From Mesorhizobium_B sp963522145 (GTDB taxonomy: Bacteria; Pseudomonadota; Alphaproteobacteria; Rhizobiales; Rhizobiaceae), in assembly GCA_963522145.1 (NCBI GenBank), contig CAUQXI010000019.1:1-64000 (forward strand): 64,000 bases of DNA, written 5' to 3'. The notes under the pieces are model-generated. The model ran no database searches. It saw only the letters and a list, made by a program, of their open reading frames with translations, and was not told the origin of the DNA. The first letter of the stretch is position 1. The number at the start of each line of letters is the position of its first letter. Shown here piece by piece: positions 1 through 8,926 of the stretch. The position numbers were made by a program, and so were the translations under genes.

Positions 1-17
1 ATGCTCAGGCGTTTATC

Positions 18-57
18 CAGAGGCTGATCGTCCGGCCGGCCGGACGATCAGCCTCTG
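18..57. repeat. Perfect 40-bp palindrome without a loop
   Basis: Two 20-base arms meet at 37/38 and are exact reverse complements, centred on CCGGCCGGCCGG. It lies just past the stop codon of the leftward SDR gene (stop at 96), so it could end that transcript as a hairpin, but there is no T-tract on the leftward side. It could also be an intergenic repeat element or a binding site; copies elsewhere in the genome would decide. Confidence 0.55.
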
Positions 58-95
58 CGCCGGCCCTCCCGGAATAAGCCCCGCTTCTTTGCAGT

Positions 96-1112
96 TTAAG
101 GACCGCCTCCGCCGCCCACCGCGCCGTAGACCTGGCCTGTGGCGTAGGAATCCTCCTGGCTGGCCAGCAGCACATAGATCGAGGCGAGCTCTCCCGGTTG
201 CCCGGGGCGTCCCATGGGCGAGTCTGCGCCAAACATCGGCAGCTCATCCGGGAATTGCCCGCCGCTCGGCTGCAGCGGCGTCCAGATCGGGCCGGGCGCG
301 ACCGCGTTGACGCGGATGCCCTTCGGCGCAAGCTGCTTGGCAAGGCTCTTGGTGAAGTTCGCGTTGCAGGCCTTGGTCATCGCGTAATCGACCAGCTTCT
401 CCGACGGATCATAGGCGTTCACCGACGCCGTGGTGATGATGCTCGATCCCGGTTTCAAATGGGCGAGCGCCGCCTTTGTGATCCAGAACATGGCATAGAC
501 ATTGGTCTTGAAGGTCCAGTCGAATTCTTCCGTGGTGATCTCCTCCAGCGCCTTGTGCGGCTTCTGCCGCGCGGCGTTGTTGACGAGGATGTTGAGCCCG
601 CCAAGCGCCGCCGCCGCATCGTCCACCAGCTTGCGACAGAAGGCTTCTTCGCGGATGTCGCCGGGCAGCGGAAAAGCCTTGCGGCCGGCCGCCTCGATCA
701 ATGCCACTACCTCGCGCGCGTCGGGCTCCTCCTGCGGCAGATAGTTGAAGGCAACATCCGCGCCTTCGCGCGCGAAGGCGATCACCGCCGCGCGGCCCAT
801 GCCGGAATCGCCGCCCGTGACGAGCGCCTTGCGGTTCATCAGACGGCCGGAACCCTTGTAGGTGGTCTCGCCATGATCGGGACGCGGATCCATCTTACTC
901 GCCAGTCCCGGCCACTCCTGGCTTTGGGCGGGGAAAGGCGGGCGCGGAAACTGAGTCAAGGGGTCCTGCATCTGGGGAACGGAGGAGGGACCGCTGCCGG
1001 CGGGCGCGTCGCTTGTTTGCGCGGCGGCGGGGCTCGCGAAGGCAGCCGCGATGCCGGCTGACAGGCCGCCCACCAGAAGCCGTCGCGACGGGTCAGGCTT
1101 CTCAATTTTCAT
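96..1112 (-). CDS. Tat-signal SDR family oxidoreductase (YghA-like)
   Basis: A 338-residue classical short-chain dehydrogenase/reductase. Residues 9-14 (SRRLLV) followed by a hydrophobic stretch and an Ala-rich end form a twin-arginine signal, so a folded, cofactor-loaded enzyme may be exported. The core shows a TGGDSGMG nucleotide-binding loop, an NNAA motif, and the catalytic Ser, then Tyr-x-x-x-Lys in VDYAMTKA. The long N-terminal extension before the Rossmann fold matches the YghA/general-stress SDR group. I chose the ATG at 1112 because the signal peptide begins there; an in-frame extension to 1283 would overlap the divergent neighbour. The substrate is unknown. Confidence 0.88.
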   Translation of the reverse strand: MKIEKPDPSRRLLVGGLSAGIAAAFASPAAAQTSDAPAGSGPSSVPQMQDPLTQFPRPPFPAQSQEWPGLASKMDPRPDHGETTYKGSGRLMNRKALVTGGDSGMGRAAVIAFAREGADVAFNYLPQEEPDAREVVALIEAAGRKAFPLPGDIREEAFCRKLVDDAAAALGGLNILVNNAARQKPHKALEEITTEEFDWTFKTNVYAMFWITKAALAHLKPGSSIITTASVNAYDPSEKLVDYAMTKACNANFTKSLAKQLAPKGIRVNAVAPGPIWTPLQPSGGQFPDELPMFGADSPMGRPGQPGELASIYVLLASQEDSYATGQVYGAVGGGGGP

Positions 1113-1128
1113 GATGGTCTCCACAAAG

Positions 1129-1145
1129 CGTTGGAAGGTCCAACG
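1129..1145 (-). promoter_or_regulatory. Inverted repeat in the leader of the SDR gene
   Basis: CGTTGGA-AGG-TCCAACG, with perfect 7-bp arms and a 3-base loop, ends 17 bases before the SDR start codon. It could be an operator or a leader hairpin near the ribosome-binding site. No matching regulator is encoded next to it. Confidence 0.35.
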
Positions 1146-1273
1146 GAGCCGCACGCGACTTGCTCCCGCGAAAGAAAGAATTACGAGCCTCGCTCGCAAA
1201 CGTGAACGAGGCAACGGCGGCACGCCTCGCCGGCTTCTGCGTTGAGCTCTGCCGGATAAGGAGGAATAGGCCG

Positions 1274-1672
1274 ATGCTGACACCTTGGCTCGCGATCGCG
1301 ATCGGCGGCTATGCGCTAGCAGCCGGGGTCGGTGTGCTGCTCGACCCGAACCGCTTCCTTGTCATGCTGGAGAACCTCCGCGACCGGGCGGGTGTGTCCT
1401 ACACGACAGGCGTCTGCGTGTATTTTCTCGGCTGCGCGATCCTGCTGGCTCACTTCCGCTGGGATGGCTGGCTGGACAGTGCGGTCACCCTCGTGGGGTG
1501 TGCGGCCGTTCTCGAAGGTCTGGGCTTCCTGGTCGCGCCACGCCTGACAAGCGGCGCCATGCGCTTCTTCTGGCACCGGGCATCAATGCGCGCCTGGGGC
1601 GGGCTCAGCGCGGGTTTCGGACTTCTGCTGATCGTGGCCGGCCTCTACGAAGCAGGCATCGCCGCCGGCTGA
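1274..1672 (+). CDS. Small multi-pass membrane protein
   Basis: A 132-residue hydrophobic protein with about four predicted membrane segments: residues near 3-22, 40-60, 68-85 and 107-125. I took the ATG at 1274 because an AGGAGG ribosome-binding site sits 7-12 bases before it; an upstream in-frame extension to 1160 lacks such a signal. It is transcribed away from the SDR gene. It resembles short inner-membrane proteins of the DUF2065 kind in size and layout, but I do not recognise a specific family and no catalytic motif is visible. Confidence 0.7.
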   Translation: MLTPWLAIAIGGYALAAGVGVLLDPNRFLVMLENLRDRAGVSYTTGVCVYFLGCAILLAHFRWDGWLDSAVTLVGCAAVLEGLGFLVAPRLTSGAMRFFWHRASMRAWGGLSAGFGLLLIVAGLYEAGIAAG

Positions 1673-1675
1673 CGC

Positions 1676-2044
1676 TTAGTTGCAGCGGCCGTTGACGCAG
1701 GTGCCGATCACCAGGTTGCCGCGCGCATCGCTGCCGCTGAAGAACAGGTTGCGGCCCACCTGCTCGCGGCGCAGGAACGGTGCTCGGTCATTGACGCCGG
1801 GATCGAACACTTCCGGCCGGCCGACTGAAATCTTCGGCTTCAGCGCACGACGGCTGACCCGGGGATCGATGGGAGAAGCGGCGCGGGCGGCCGGTTCGCC
1901 ATAGGTGCGCACGCAGGGCGAGATCGAGCTGTTGCCATCGCGACAAGCGGCAAGCGCCTCGCCGGGACGCATCGCGCACAGTCCCGCTCCAATCAGGATG
2001 GCTATGACAAGCGGCTTCACGATCGATCGTTCTTCCCGTTCCAT
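1676..2044 (-). CDS. Small secreted hypothetical protein
   Basis: A 122-residue protein with a Sec-type signal near residues 10-32 (hydrophobic core IAILIGAGLCAM, then an Ala-rich cleavage region). The mature part has four cysteines (CRDGNSSISPC near its start, CVNGRC at its end), which suggests disulfide-stabilised periplasmic folding. A GTG at codon 9 (VKPLVIA) is a possible alternative start that would give a more usual signal length. It ends four bases from the convergent membrane-protein gene. Function unknown. Confidence 0.6.
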   Translation of the reverse strand: MEREERSIVKPLVIAILIGAGLCAMRPGEALAACRDGNSSISPCVRTYGEPAARAASPIDPRVSRRALKPKISVGRPEVFDPGVNDRAPFLRREQVGRNLFFSGSDARGNLVIGTCVNGRCN

Positions 2045-2082
2045 GACGGGAAGATAGGCATCGCATCGCTGAAAGCGAAGGC

Positions 2083-5000
2083 TCAGTAGTCGCGCTCGTA
2101 GAAAACGCCGAGGCTGGAGTCAGTGCCGACCGCGCCGCGCACCTTGAGGTTGTCGGTCACGTCGAGGTTGATGGTGCCCCGCGCGCCCCCGGCTCCGCCC
2201 GCCTCGATGCCGAGATAGATGTTGTCCTGGATGTAGCGGCCGGCGCGCACGGCGGCATTGCCCTGGCTGTCGGTGACCACGTCGAGATCGTCCAGCCCGG
2301 TCGCGTTGCGCAGGGAGCCCAGCAGCGAACTGTTGCCGCCGCCGGCGAGTTCGGCGGCCGCTGCCGCGAGTTGCGCGATCTGGAAGGGCGAAAGCTCATC
2401 GATGCTTCGCTTGAAGATCAGCCGCGCGAGCACTTCGTCCTGCGGCAGAGCGGGCTCCGAGGAGAACGAGATATCGAGGTCGGACACGCGACCCCGCACA
2501 TTGACGAAAACCGTGATGCCCTCGCCCTGGCTGCGCGCGACAAAATCGATGAACGGGTCGAGATCGCCCACCAGCGTCACCGTGCCTTCGTCAAAGGTGA
2601 TGCGCTGGCCGAGAATGCCGAGCCGCCCGCGGATCAGGCGGAATCCGCCTACCGGCTGGATGTCGGTCAGCGGACCGGTCAATCGCACCTCGCCGCCAAG
2701 CTCGGCGTCGAGCCCGCGTCCGCGCACGAAGATGCGGGCCGGGGCGTTCACCCGCACATCGAGCCGGATCGTGGACGGGCGCGCGGTGGGCGTCGGCGTG
2801 CCGTCATCGGCGCGGGCGCGGGCCAGCGTTTCGCGCACCGCCTTGGACGGCTTAATGTGCTCCACGTCAATCGCGGCAGCACTGCCGCCGAAGCTGCCGG
2901 GAACCGTGATCTCGGCCCGCTCGACTTCGATACTGCCTGAAAGCAGGGGATCGCGCGTCAACGGCCCCGCCAGCGAGAGCGCACCGCTAACGGTCGCCAC
3001 CACGAGATTGCCATCGGCATAACGCACGCTGTTCAGGCTCGCGCGCAGATTGGCCGGAAAGCCCGCGCCCGCATCTGTGCCGATCGTGCCGTTGAGCGAC
3101 AGCGTGCCGCCGCCAACACTGGCTGAAGCCGAGCGGATCGTCACCTGATTGCCGTCCAGCGTGCCCATGACGGAGATGCCGGTCAGGCTGACATTGCTTT
3201 GCGGATCGGAAACGGTTGCACCCTGCGTCGAGAACATGCCGCGCACATCAGGCTGGGCGAGGCTGCCGCGCACGGTGGCGCTGACGGAAAGTGTGCCCGT
3301 CGCCTGCGCGCCGCGTTCGGCCAGGAAACGGTTGGCAAGCGACAAGGGCACTTCGCCATTGACGCTCAGATCGGCGCCCGTACCCTGCAAAGGCAGTTTT
3401 CCACGTGCGCTCACATTCAGGCCGGAAGGGCCGTTCGCGGTCAACGCGTCGAGCGTCACCGCATTGTCGGCGAAGCGGCCGGACGCATCGAGAGACAGCG
3501 GAGCGGCGCCGGCATTCGCCAGCGCCGCAGCACTCAGGCCGGTGCCGCGCAGGGAGAAGGTCGCCTGCGGCGCGGCGAGCGTTCCCGTCGCTCGCGCCGT
3601 GCCGGAAATCGTGCCGGCCAGGTTCTGGTTCGGCACCACCGCGTTGAGGATGGAAAGCGGAAAGGCTTCCAGCGCCACATCCAGCGCAAGCTGTCCGCCA
3701 TCGAGCGGCACGCCGCCGCGCAGGTTGGCGCGCAGGCCGTTCGGGCTCGTGACCGCCGCATCCACCTCGAGACGCTGCGCATTCGTTTGTCCCCGCGCCT
3801 GAAGCGAGAGCGTGGGGATCCCGGCCTGGCGCAGGGCCGCAGCGCCGATGTCGGGAGCGGACAGGTCAAACTTTGCCTGCGGCGCGCTTCGGGTTCCGGT
3901 CACCGTGGCATTGCCGTTCACCGTGCCGGAAAGGCCGAGATCAGGGCGGACCGCATTGGCGATGGCGAGCGGCAGGTCGCGGATCGTCGCGCGGAGATCG
4001 AGCTGCTCGCGGGCGGTTCCGCTCACCCGCACCTCGCCGCCGCCGACATCGAGCGCCACCCCGGTGATGTCGATATTGGAGCCCTCGACCAGAAGCGAGG
4101 CCGGCTCGATCAGGCGGGCGGAAAGCTTGCCCTGCTTGAGGTCGGCGCGATCGAGCGTCAGGCGATAGCCCGAGCCCTCCGGTTGAAGCGCTCCGGCGGT
4201 CGCGACCGTCGCGCCGTTGCGCAAGGCCGCATCGGCGGAAAATGCGGTGCGCGCGCCGGTCGCGTCGGCACGAGCGGAAAGCGAACGAATGTCCACGCCG
4301 CCGGCAAGCACATCGGCGGCGGATGCCGTGCCGTTCACAACGGGCACGCCGAACAGGTCGGCGATCGTGGCATCCAGATCGGCACGCCCGACGCGCGTTC
4401 CGCCGAAGACGAGCTTCGACACCGACGCCTTGAGGGCTGCGCCCTGCTTGTCTGCCTCGGGCGCGAGCGTCACATTGGCGGTGGCAGCGCCCGTGGCGTC
4501 CACCAGCGCGAGCGCGGCAGCCGTCGAAATGTCGGGAGAAACGAGGTTCAGCGCGCCCGTCAGGAGCCCGCCTGCCCCTTGCGCCACCTCGCCCGAGACT
4601 TTCGTGCCGCCGGCATCGAATTGGAGGTTGCGCAGTGCGCGCTCGTTCGGCTGCACGGTGAGATCGGCGGCAAGCGTAACCGGCACGCGGTCGAGCGCAG
4701 CCTCACCCTTGATGCGGCCATCGATGTCGTTGCCCTTGAGCATGCCGTCGAAGGAGACTGTCGCATTTGCCAGCGGCTTGTCGGCGAGTTCGCCTTGCGG
4801 CACCTTCGCGGTCATCGTCACGCCGATCACACCGTCCTGCCCCTTCGCCCGTCCCGTGGCGGTCAGCCGGCCGCTGGCCTGCTCCGAAAGAAGCGCGAGA
4901 TCGCCAAGCGTCAGATCGAAGTTGAAGTCGGCCGCGCCTGTGGCGAAGACGCCGTCGGCATTGATCGTCGCCTGTGGGTTGGCGAGTTGCAGCCGCTCGG

Positions 5001-6702
5001 CGCGCAGGCCTTCCTCGCCGCGCGCAACGCGGCCGGAGATGACGGTTTCCCCTTCGAGCAGGCGATCGAGTGCGGCGCTGCCGAGGTTCAAACCGGTCGC
5101 GGAGCCGTCCAGCGTCAGGTCGAAGCCGCCGCCGATTGGCGCAACAGAACCCTTGGCGTCGAGCCGCAAGCGGCCGGCCAGATCGCGGCCCGCGAGCGCC
5201 GAGAAGGGCGCGATGGAAGACGCGTCCACCGCGATGTCGCCGTTGAAGATGAATTCGGCGATGCGGCCCGCGAGCGAGGCCGACAGACCGTTGCCGGTCA
5301 GCAGCGCCTTGGAGAGATTGATCGGCTGACCCGCATTCCAGTCGCCCTCGATGTCGAGGTCGAGGCGGTCGCCCAAGGCCTTCGCGATGTCGGCGCGCAG
5401 TGCTTCGACGCCGGTGGCCGCGCCCTTGGCGGAGAAGGAGACGCGGCGCGCGCCCGGCTGGTTGAGGTTCTGTGCCAGGCCGCCCAGATCGATCGCGACC
5501 TTGGCGGCAGAGAAGGTGCCGGTGGACAGAGCGTCCACGTCGATGTCGCCCTTCCAGTTCTCTTCCCCCGTTTCGCCGAAGGACAGCTTGACGGTGGCAT
5601 TGCGCAGCGTGGTTGCGCCGCCCGGAACGGGCAGGATCACAGGCTGGCCGTTGTCGGTGCCGAGCTTTGCGAACAGCCCAAGCTGCTCCACGAAGCCGTC
5701 GGCCGCGGTGACCAGGCGGGCATTCACGTCGAGCGCGGCGCCGTCCAGCGCCAGGCTTTCCAGCGCGAAGCCGCCGCCATTGCGCACCGCGCCCTTCGCG
5801 GTCAGCTTCGTTTGCGGGCCGAAGAAGTCGCGGTAGAGCGGCGGCGTCAGACGCGCCACGTCGCCGCCGACATCGGCGGAGAAGCCATAGCCTTCCGCGT
5901 TCTGCCGGATCTGCACCGTGCCGGACACCGCGCGGCTGTTGTTTGTGTCGAGCGCAAGCGTCAGGTCGAGCGCCGAGACTGGGCCGTTGCCCTGCAGCGC
6001 AAGCGCAACCGGAGGACGGCCCTCGATGCCGAGAAGGTTGGCGAGCACGCCATTGGCCGGCTCGTTCAGCGCGAGGTCGAGACCGAGCACGCCGGTCGAG
6101 TTCGAATAGGTCGCGGCGAGGCGAAGCTGACCGCCCGGCCCGTCGACGCGGGTGATGTCGAGGGCCGAATCGAGCGCGCCGTCGGCGAGGTTGATGCGCC
6201 CGGTCAGGGAAAGAACCGATTCCAGCCCGAAAACGCCCTGCCCGAAGGAAACGCGCGGCACCTGAAGCTGGTTGAGCGTGATCGAGACGGGCAGGTCGGG
6301 CAGCGCGAAGCCAGTGGATTCCGGCTGGATGCCCTCTGCGGGCAAGGGGCGCCGGGAAACCTCGATAGAATCGGCCGCCAGCGTGTCGATGTTGAGCCTA
6401 CCGAGCAGCAGGGCCGAGCGCGTCCAGACAATGCGCGCATTGGTGATGCGCAGCCACACGCCTTCGCGATCGGCAACCGTGATCGAGCCGATCGTGGCAT
6501 TGGAGGAAAGCGCGCCCTGGATACCGGTGATGCGGATCTGGCGGTCGGGCGTGGACAGCTTGTTTTCCAGGAGGCCGACGAAATAGGAGCGGTCCTCAGC
6601 CTCCGATTCCTGCGCGAGCGCGGCCGAGCCGAAGCCCAGGATCAGGAGGATGACGCAGAGCAGACGTGTCAAAGCGCGTCCTTCCTGGAAGAGGCCGTTC
6701 AT
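2083..6702 (-). CDS. tamB: Translocation and assembly module TamB (AsmA-like, DUF490)
   Basis: A 1539-residue envelope-spanning protein with an N-terminal signal anchor (residues about 10-30). The long middle is made of repeated beta-strand segments with GA/SL-rich repeats typical of the bridge-like lipid transfer fold of AsmA/TamB proteins. The C-terminal 300 residues are the DUF490 domain (LRLTGPLTDIQPVGGFRLIRGRL region), which docks with TamA. It acts in outer-membrane biogenesis, moving phospholipids and helping some beta-barrel proteins. Its start codon overlaps the tamA stop (TGATG), so the two are translationally coupled. Length is in the normal range for alphaproteobacteria. Confidence 0.93.
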   Translation of the reverse strand: MNGLFQEGRALTRLLCVILLILGFGSAALAQESEAEDRSYFVGLLENKLSTPDRQIRITGIQGALSSNATIGSITVADREGVWLRITNARIVWTRSALLLGRLNIDTLAADSIEVSRRPLPAEGIQPESTGFALPDLPVSITLNQLQVPRVSFGQGVFGLESVLSLTGRINLADGALDSALDITRVDGPGGQLRLAATYSNSTGVLGLDLALNEPANGVLANLLGIEGRPPVALALQGNGPVSALDLTLALDTNNSRAVSGTVQIRQNAEGYGFSADVGGDVARLTPPLYRDFFGPQTKLTAKGAVRNGGGFALESLALDGAALDVNARLVTAADGFVEQLGLFAKLGTDNGQPVILPVPGGATTLRNATVKLSFGETGEENWKGDIDVDALSTGTFSAAKVAIDLGGLAQNLNQPGARRVSFSAKGAATGVEALRADIAKALGDRLDLDIEGDWNAGQPINLSKALLTGNGLSASLAGRIAEFIFNGDIAVDASSIAPFSALAGRDLAGRLRLDAKGSVAPIGGGFDLTLDGSATGLNLGSAALDRLLEGETVISGRVARGEEGLRAERLQLANPQATINADGVFATGAADFNFDLTLGDLALLSEQASGRLTATGRAKGQDGVIGVTMTAKVPQGELADKPLANATVSFDGMLKGNDIDGRIKGEAALDRVPVTLAADLTVQPNERALRNLQFDAGGTKVSGEVAQGAGGLLTGALNLVSPDISTAAALALVDATGAATANVTLAPEADKQGAALKASVSKLVFGGTRVGRADLDATIADLFGVPVVNGTASAADVLAGGVDIRSLSARADATGARTAFSADAALRNGATVATAGALQPEGSGYRLTLDRADLKQGKLSARLIEPASLLVEGSNIDITGVALDVGGGEVRVSGTAREQLDLRATIRDLPLAIANAVRPDLGLSGTVNGNATVTGTRSAPQAKFDLSAPDIGAAALRQAGIPTLSLQARGQTNAQRLEVDAAVTSPNGLRANLRGGVPLDGGQLALDVALEAFPLSILNAVVPNQNLAGTISGTARATGTLAAPQATFSLRGTGLSAAALANAGAAPLSLDASGRFADNAVTLDALTANGPSGLNVSARGKLPLQGTGADLSVNGEVPLSLANRFLAERGAQATGTLSVSATVRGSLAQPDVRGMFSTQGATVSDPQSNVSLTGISVMGTLDGNQVTIRSASASVGGGTLSLNGTIGTDAGAGFPANLRASLNSVRYADGNLVVATVSGALSLAGPLTRDPLLSGSIEVERAEITVPGSFGGSAAAIDVEHIKPSKAVRETLARARADDGTPTPTARPSTIRLDVRVNAPARIFVRGRGLDAELGGEVRLTGPLTDIQPVGGFRLIRGRLGILGQRITFDEGTVTLVGDLDPFIDFVARSQGEGITVFVNVRGRVSDLDISFSSEPALPQDEVLARLIFKRSIDELSPFQIAQLAAAAAELAGGGNSSLLGSLRNATGLDDLDVVTDSQGNAAVRAGRYIQDNIYLGIEAGGAGGARGTINLDVTDNLKVRGAVGTDSSLGVFYERDY

Positions 6703-8732
6703 CAGAATGCCTGCCCGATGCCGACATAGAAGGCGAAGTCGGGATCGTTCTCGTTGGGATCGACCGGCATTGCGACGTCGAGCCGGATCGGTCCGAGGCC
6801 CGTCTGGTAGCGCAGCCCGACGCCGGCGCCGATCTTAAGGTCCTCGTTGAAAGCCGGGAACGAATCCGCGCCCACATAGCCGGCATCCACGAAGCCGACG
6901 AGGCCGATAGCCTTGGTCACCTTCACGCGGGCTTCCACGGAGCCCTCGATCAGCGAGCGCCCGCCCGAAACATCGTCGGTTTCGTCGCCGTTCTCATCCA
7001 CTACGGGGATGCCGATATTGCGATAGGCGTAGCCGCGCACGGAGCCGCCGCCGCCGGCGAAGAACAGCCGGTCGGGCGCGGTCTCGTCGAGCGGCGCGCC
7101 GAAGATCGTGCCGATCTTCAGCCGGCCTGCGAGCACAAAGGGATCATCCTCGCCGAAACCGAAATAGGTGCGCCCCTCCGCCGTCATCTGCATCGTGGGG
7201 TTACCATATTCGAACTCGTAATAAGGCCGCGCGACCAGATCGAGATAGTAGCCTTCCGTGGCGTTGGTCTTGTCGTTGCGGCCGTCATAGGTCAGGCCGG
7301 CCAGGAAGCCTGCGGAAACGAACTCGCGCTCCCGGTCGTCGAAGGCTTCCTCAAGGAACTGGTCGTAGCCGCCTTCCGCGAACAGGCGCGCCGAGAGATC
7401 CTCGGTGAAGAGGTGGGTGAAGCCGACCTGGGCGTTCACGCCGGTGCGGGTATAGGGCAGCAGCACTTCCCGGTCGCCGAAGAGGGAGGCGACGAAGTCG
7501 GTGTCGGGCGTATAGATGCCGGGCTTGGTGAAGGTCGCGCCAACGCGATAGGTCAGTTCGGTCGGATCGGCGTTGAAGCCGCCGGCTGTTCCCGCGCCGC
7601 CAGCGCCCGCAACCTTGGCGTCGAGGCGCAGTCGCTCGGCGTGGCCGAACAGATTGCGGTGCAGCCAGTAAGCCTCCACGCCCGCGCCATCCACCGTCGA
7701 ATAGGAGGCGCCGAAGCCGAAGCGTCGCAAGGGCCGTTCTTGCACGATGACCGAAATCGGGAGCGTGCCGTCCGGGTTGATCGCTTCCGCTTCCTGGAGA
7801 CGCGCGGCACGGAACACGTCGAGCCGGGTCAGCCGATCGCTGGCGCGCTTGAGGTCGTCGGGATCGTATTCGACGCCGGGCTCCAGGCCTGTCATGAAGG
7901 CCACGAATTCGGGATCCATGCGGTCGGTGCCCGATACGGAGACCGGGCCGTAAACGGCGCGCGCGCCAGGATCGATCGTCAGCTCGGCATCCACGATGTC
8001 GCGATCATGAGCCGCTTCCACGCGCTGGTTGGCGACTTCCGCCTTCGGATGCCCTTGCTGGCGCCAGGCTTCCACGGACAGGCGGCCGGCGGCGATCACC
8101 GCGCCCGAGCGCGCAACCTCGCCGGGCTCGAAGCCCTGATCTTCCGGCAGGTCCACCTCGTCATCCTCATCGACGGGCGGGGACGCGCGGTTGACGATCT
8201 TGGTTTCGCCGAAGCGGAACTCCGGACCAGGATCGACCGAAACAACAACGGAAGCAGGGCTCGACAGCACGGTGTCGGGCGGCAGGTTCGCGGCCTCGCG
8301 TCCATCGACGAGAATCGAGATGGTGGGACCGTAGCGCCCCTGACCGTAGAGCGCGTAAAGCAGGCGCTTGTAGTCGCCGCGCGCCTTTGCGATCAGGCCG
8401 GCCTCGCCCGAGGCGGGACGGTCGCGATCGGCCCAGAGCGTGGACGCGCCGCGAACGGCACCTTCTATGTCGTCGTTCTCGCCTGAAACCGTGATCTCGA
8501 CCGTATAGGGCTGCGGATCGCCGATCACATCGGCGTTGGGATCCTTCCGCTCGCCCCAGAGATGGATGCCGAACAGCTCGAAGGCCGAGGCGGGCGCAGG
8601 CGCAAGCACGAGGCCCGTGCAGAGCGTTGCCGCGCTGGCCGCGAGTCGAAGGGTCGGAAGGTGCCTTTTGGCCGCACTACTCAATAACTCATCCCCGATG
8701 CGGCTCGAAGCAGTTCCTCGGCGGACCATCAA
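6702..8732 (-). CDS. tamA: BamA/TamA-family outer-membrane protein TamA
   Basis: 676 residues: a signal peptide ending in PAPASA near residue 50, three POTRA domains to about residue 310, then an Omp85 16-strand beta barrel whose family motif VRGY appears in the FFAGGGGSVRGYAYR stretch, ending in the C-terminal aromatic residue of a barrel signature (IGQAF). With the downstream tamB it forms the outer-membrane half of the Tam module. The operon is leftward, tamA then tamB, with a one-base stop/start overlap. The roughly 190 bp upstream (8733-8926) hold its promoter; I see no convincing regulator site there. Confidence 0.92.
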   Translation of the reverse strand: MMVRRGTASSRIGDELLSSAAKRHLPTLRLAASAATLCTGLVLAPAPASAFELFGIHLWGERKDPNADVIGDPQPYTVEITVSGENDDIEGAVRGASTLWADRDRPASGEAGLIAKARGDYKRLLYALYGQGRYGPTISILVDGREAANLPPDTVLSSPASVVVSVDPGPEFRFGETKIVNRASPPVDEDDEVDLPEDQGFEPGEVARSGAVIAAGRLSVEAWRQQGHPKAEVANQRVEAAHDRDIVDAELTIDPGARAVYGPVSVSGTDRMDPEFVAFMTGLEPGVEYDPDDLKRASDRLTRLDVFRAARLQEAEAINPDGTLPISVIVQERPLRRFGFGASYSTVDGAGVEAYWLHRNLFGHAERLRLDAKVAGAGGAGTAGGFNADPTELTYRVGATFTKPGIYTPDTDFVASLFGDREVLLPYTRTGVNAQVGFTHLFTEDLSARLFAEGGYDQFLEEAFDDREREFVSAGFLAGLTYDGRNDKTNATEGYYLDLVARPYYEFEYGNPTMQMTAEGRTYFGFGEDDPFVLAGRLKIGTIFGAPLDETAPDRLFFAGGGGSVRGYAYRNIGIPVVDENGDETDDVSGGRSLIEGSVEARVKVTKAIGLVGFVDAGYVGADSFPAFNEDLKIGAGVGLRYQTGLGPIRLDVAMPVDPNENDPDFAFYVGIGQAF

Positions 8733-8926
8733 ATTGCAGGTCTCGCGTTAAGAAATTATCGACAACCGGCAGGCCGGCATCGGAACGGTGCGCGGCTTTC
8801 ATCCGTGCTCGAAAAAGCCTGCGGGACTCAGACCGTGAAAGCAACAGGCTTCACGCAAGCTTCATCGCGCAGGCTGGCAGGTCTGGCGCGCGGTGAGGCA
8901 ATGCTGCACCACCTCGTTAACACAGT

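Noticed and set aside
3199..6729. Long plus-strand open frame (1176 codons) opposite tamB
   Set aside because: It is a GC-rich shadow of tamB with an Arg/Gly/His-rich product and no family similarity.
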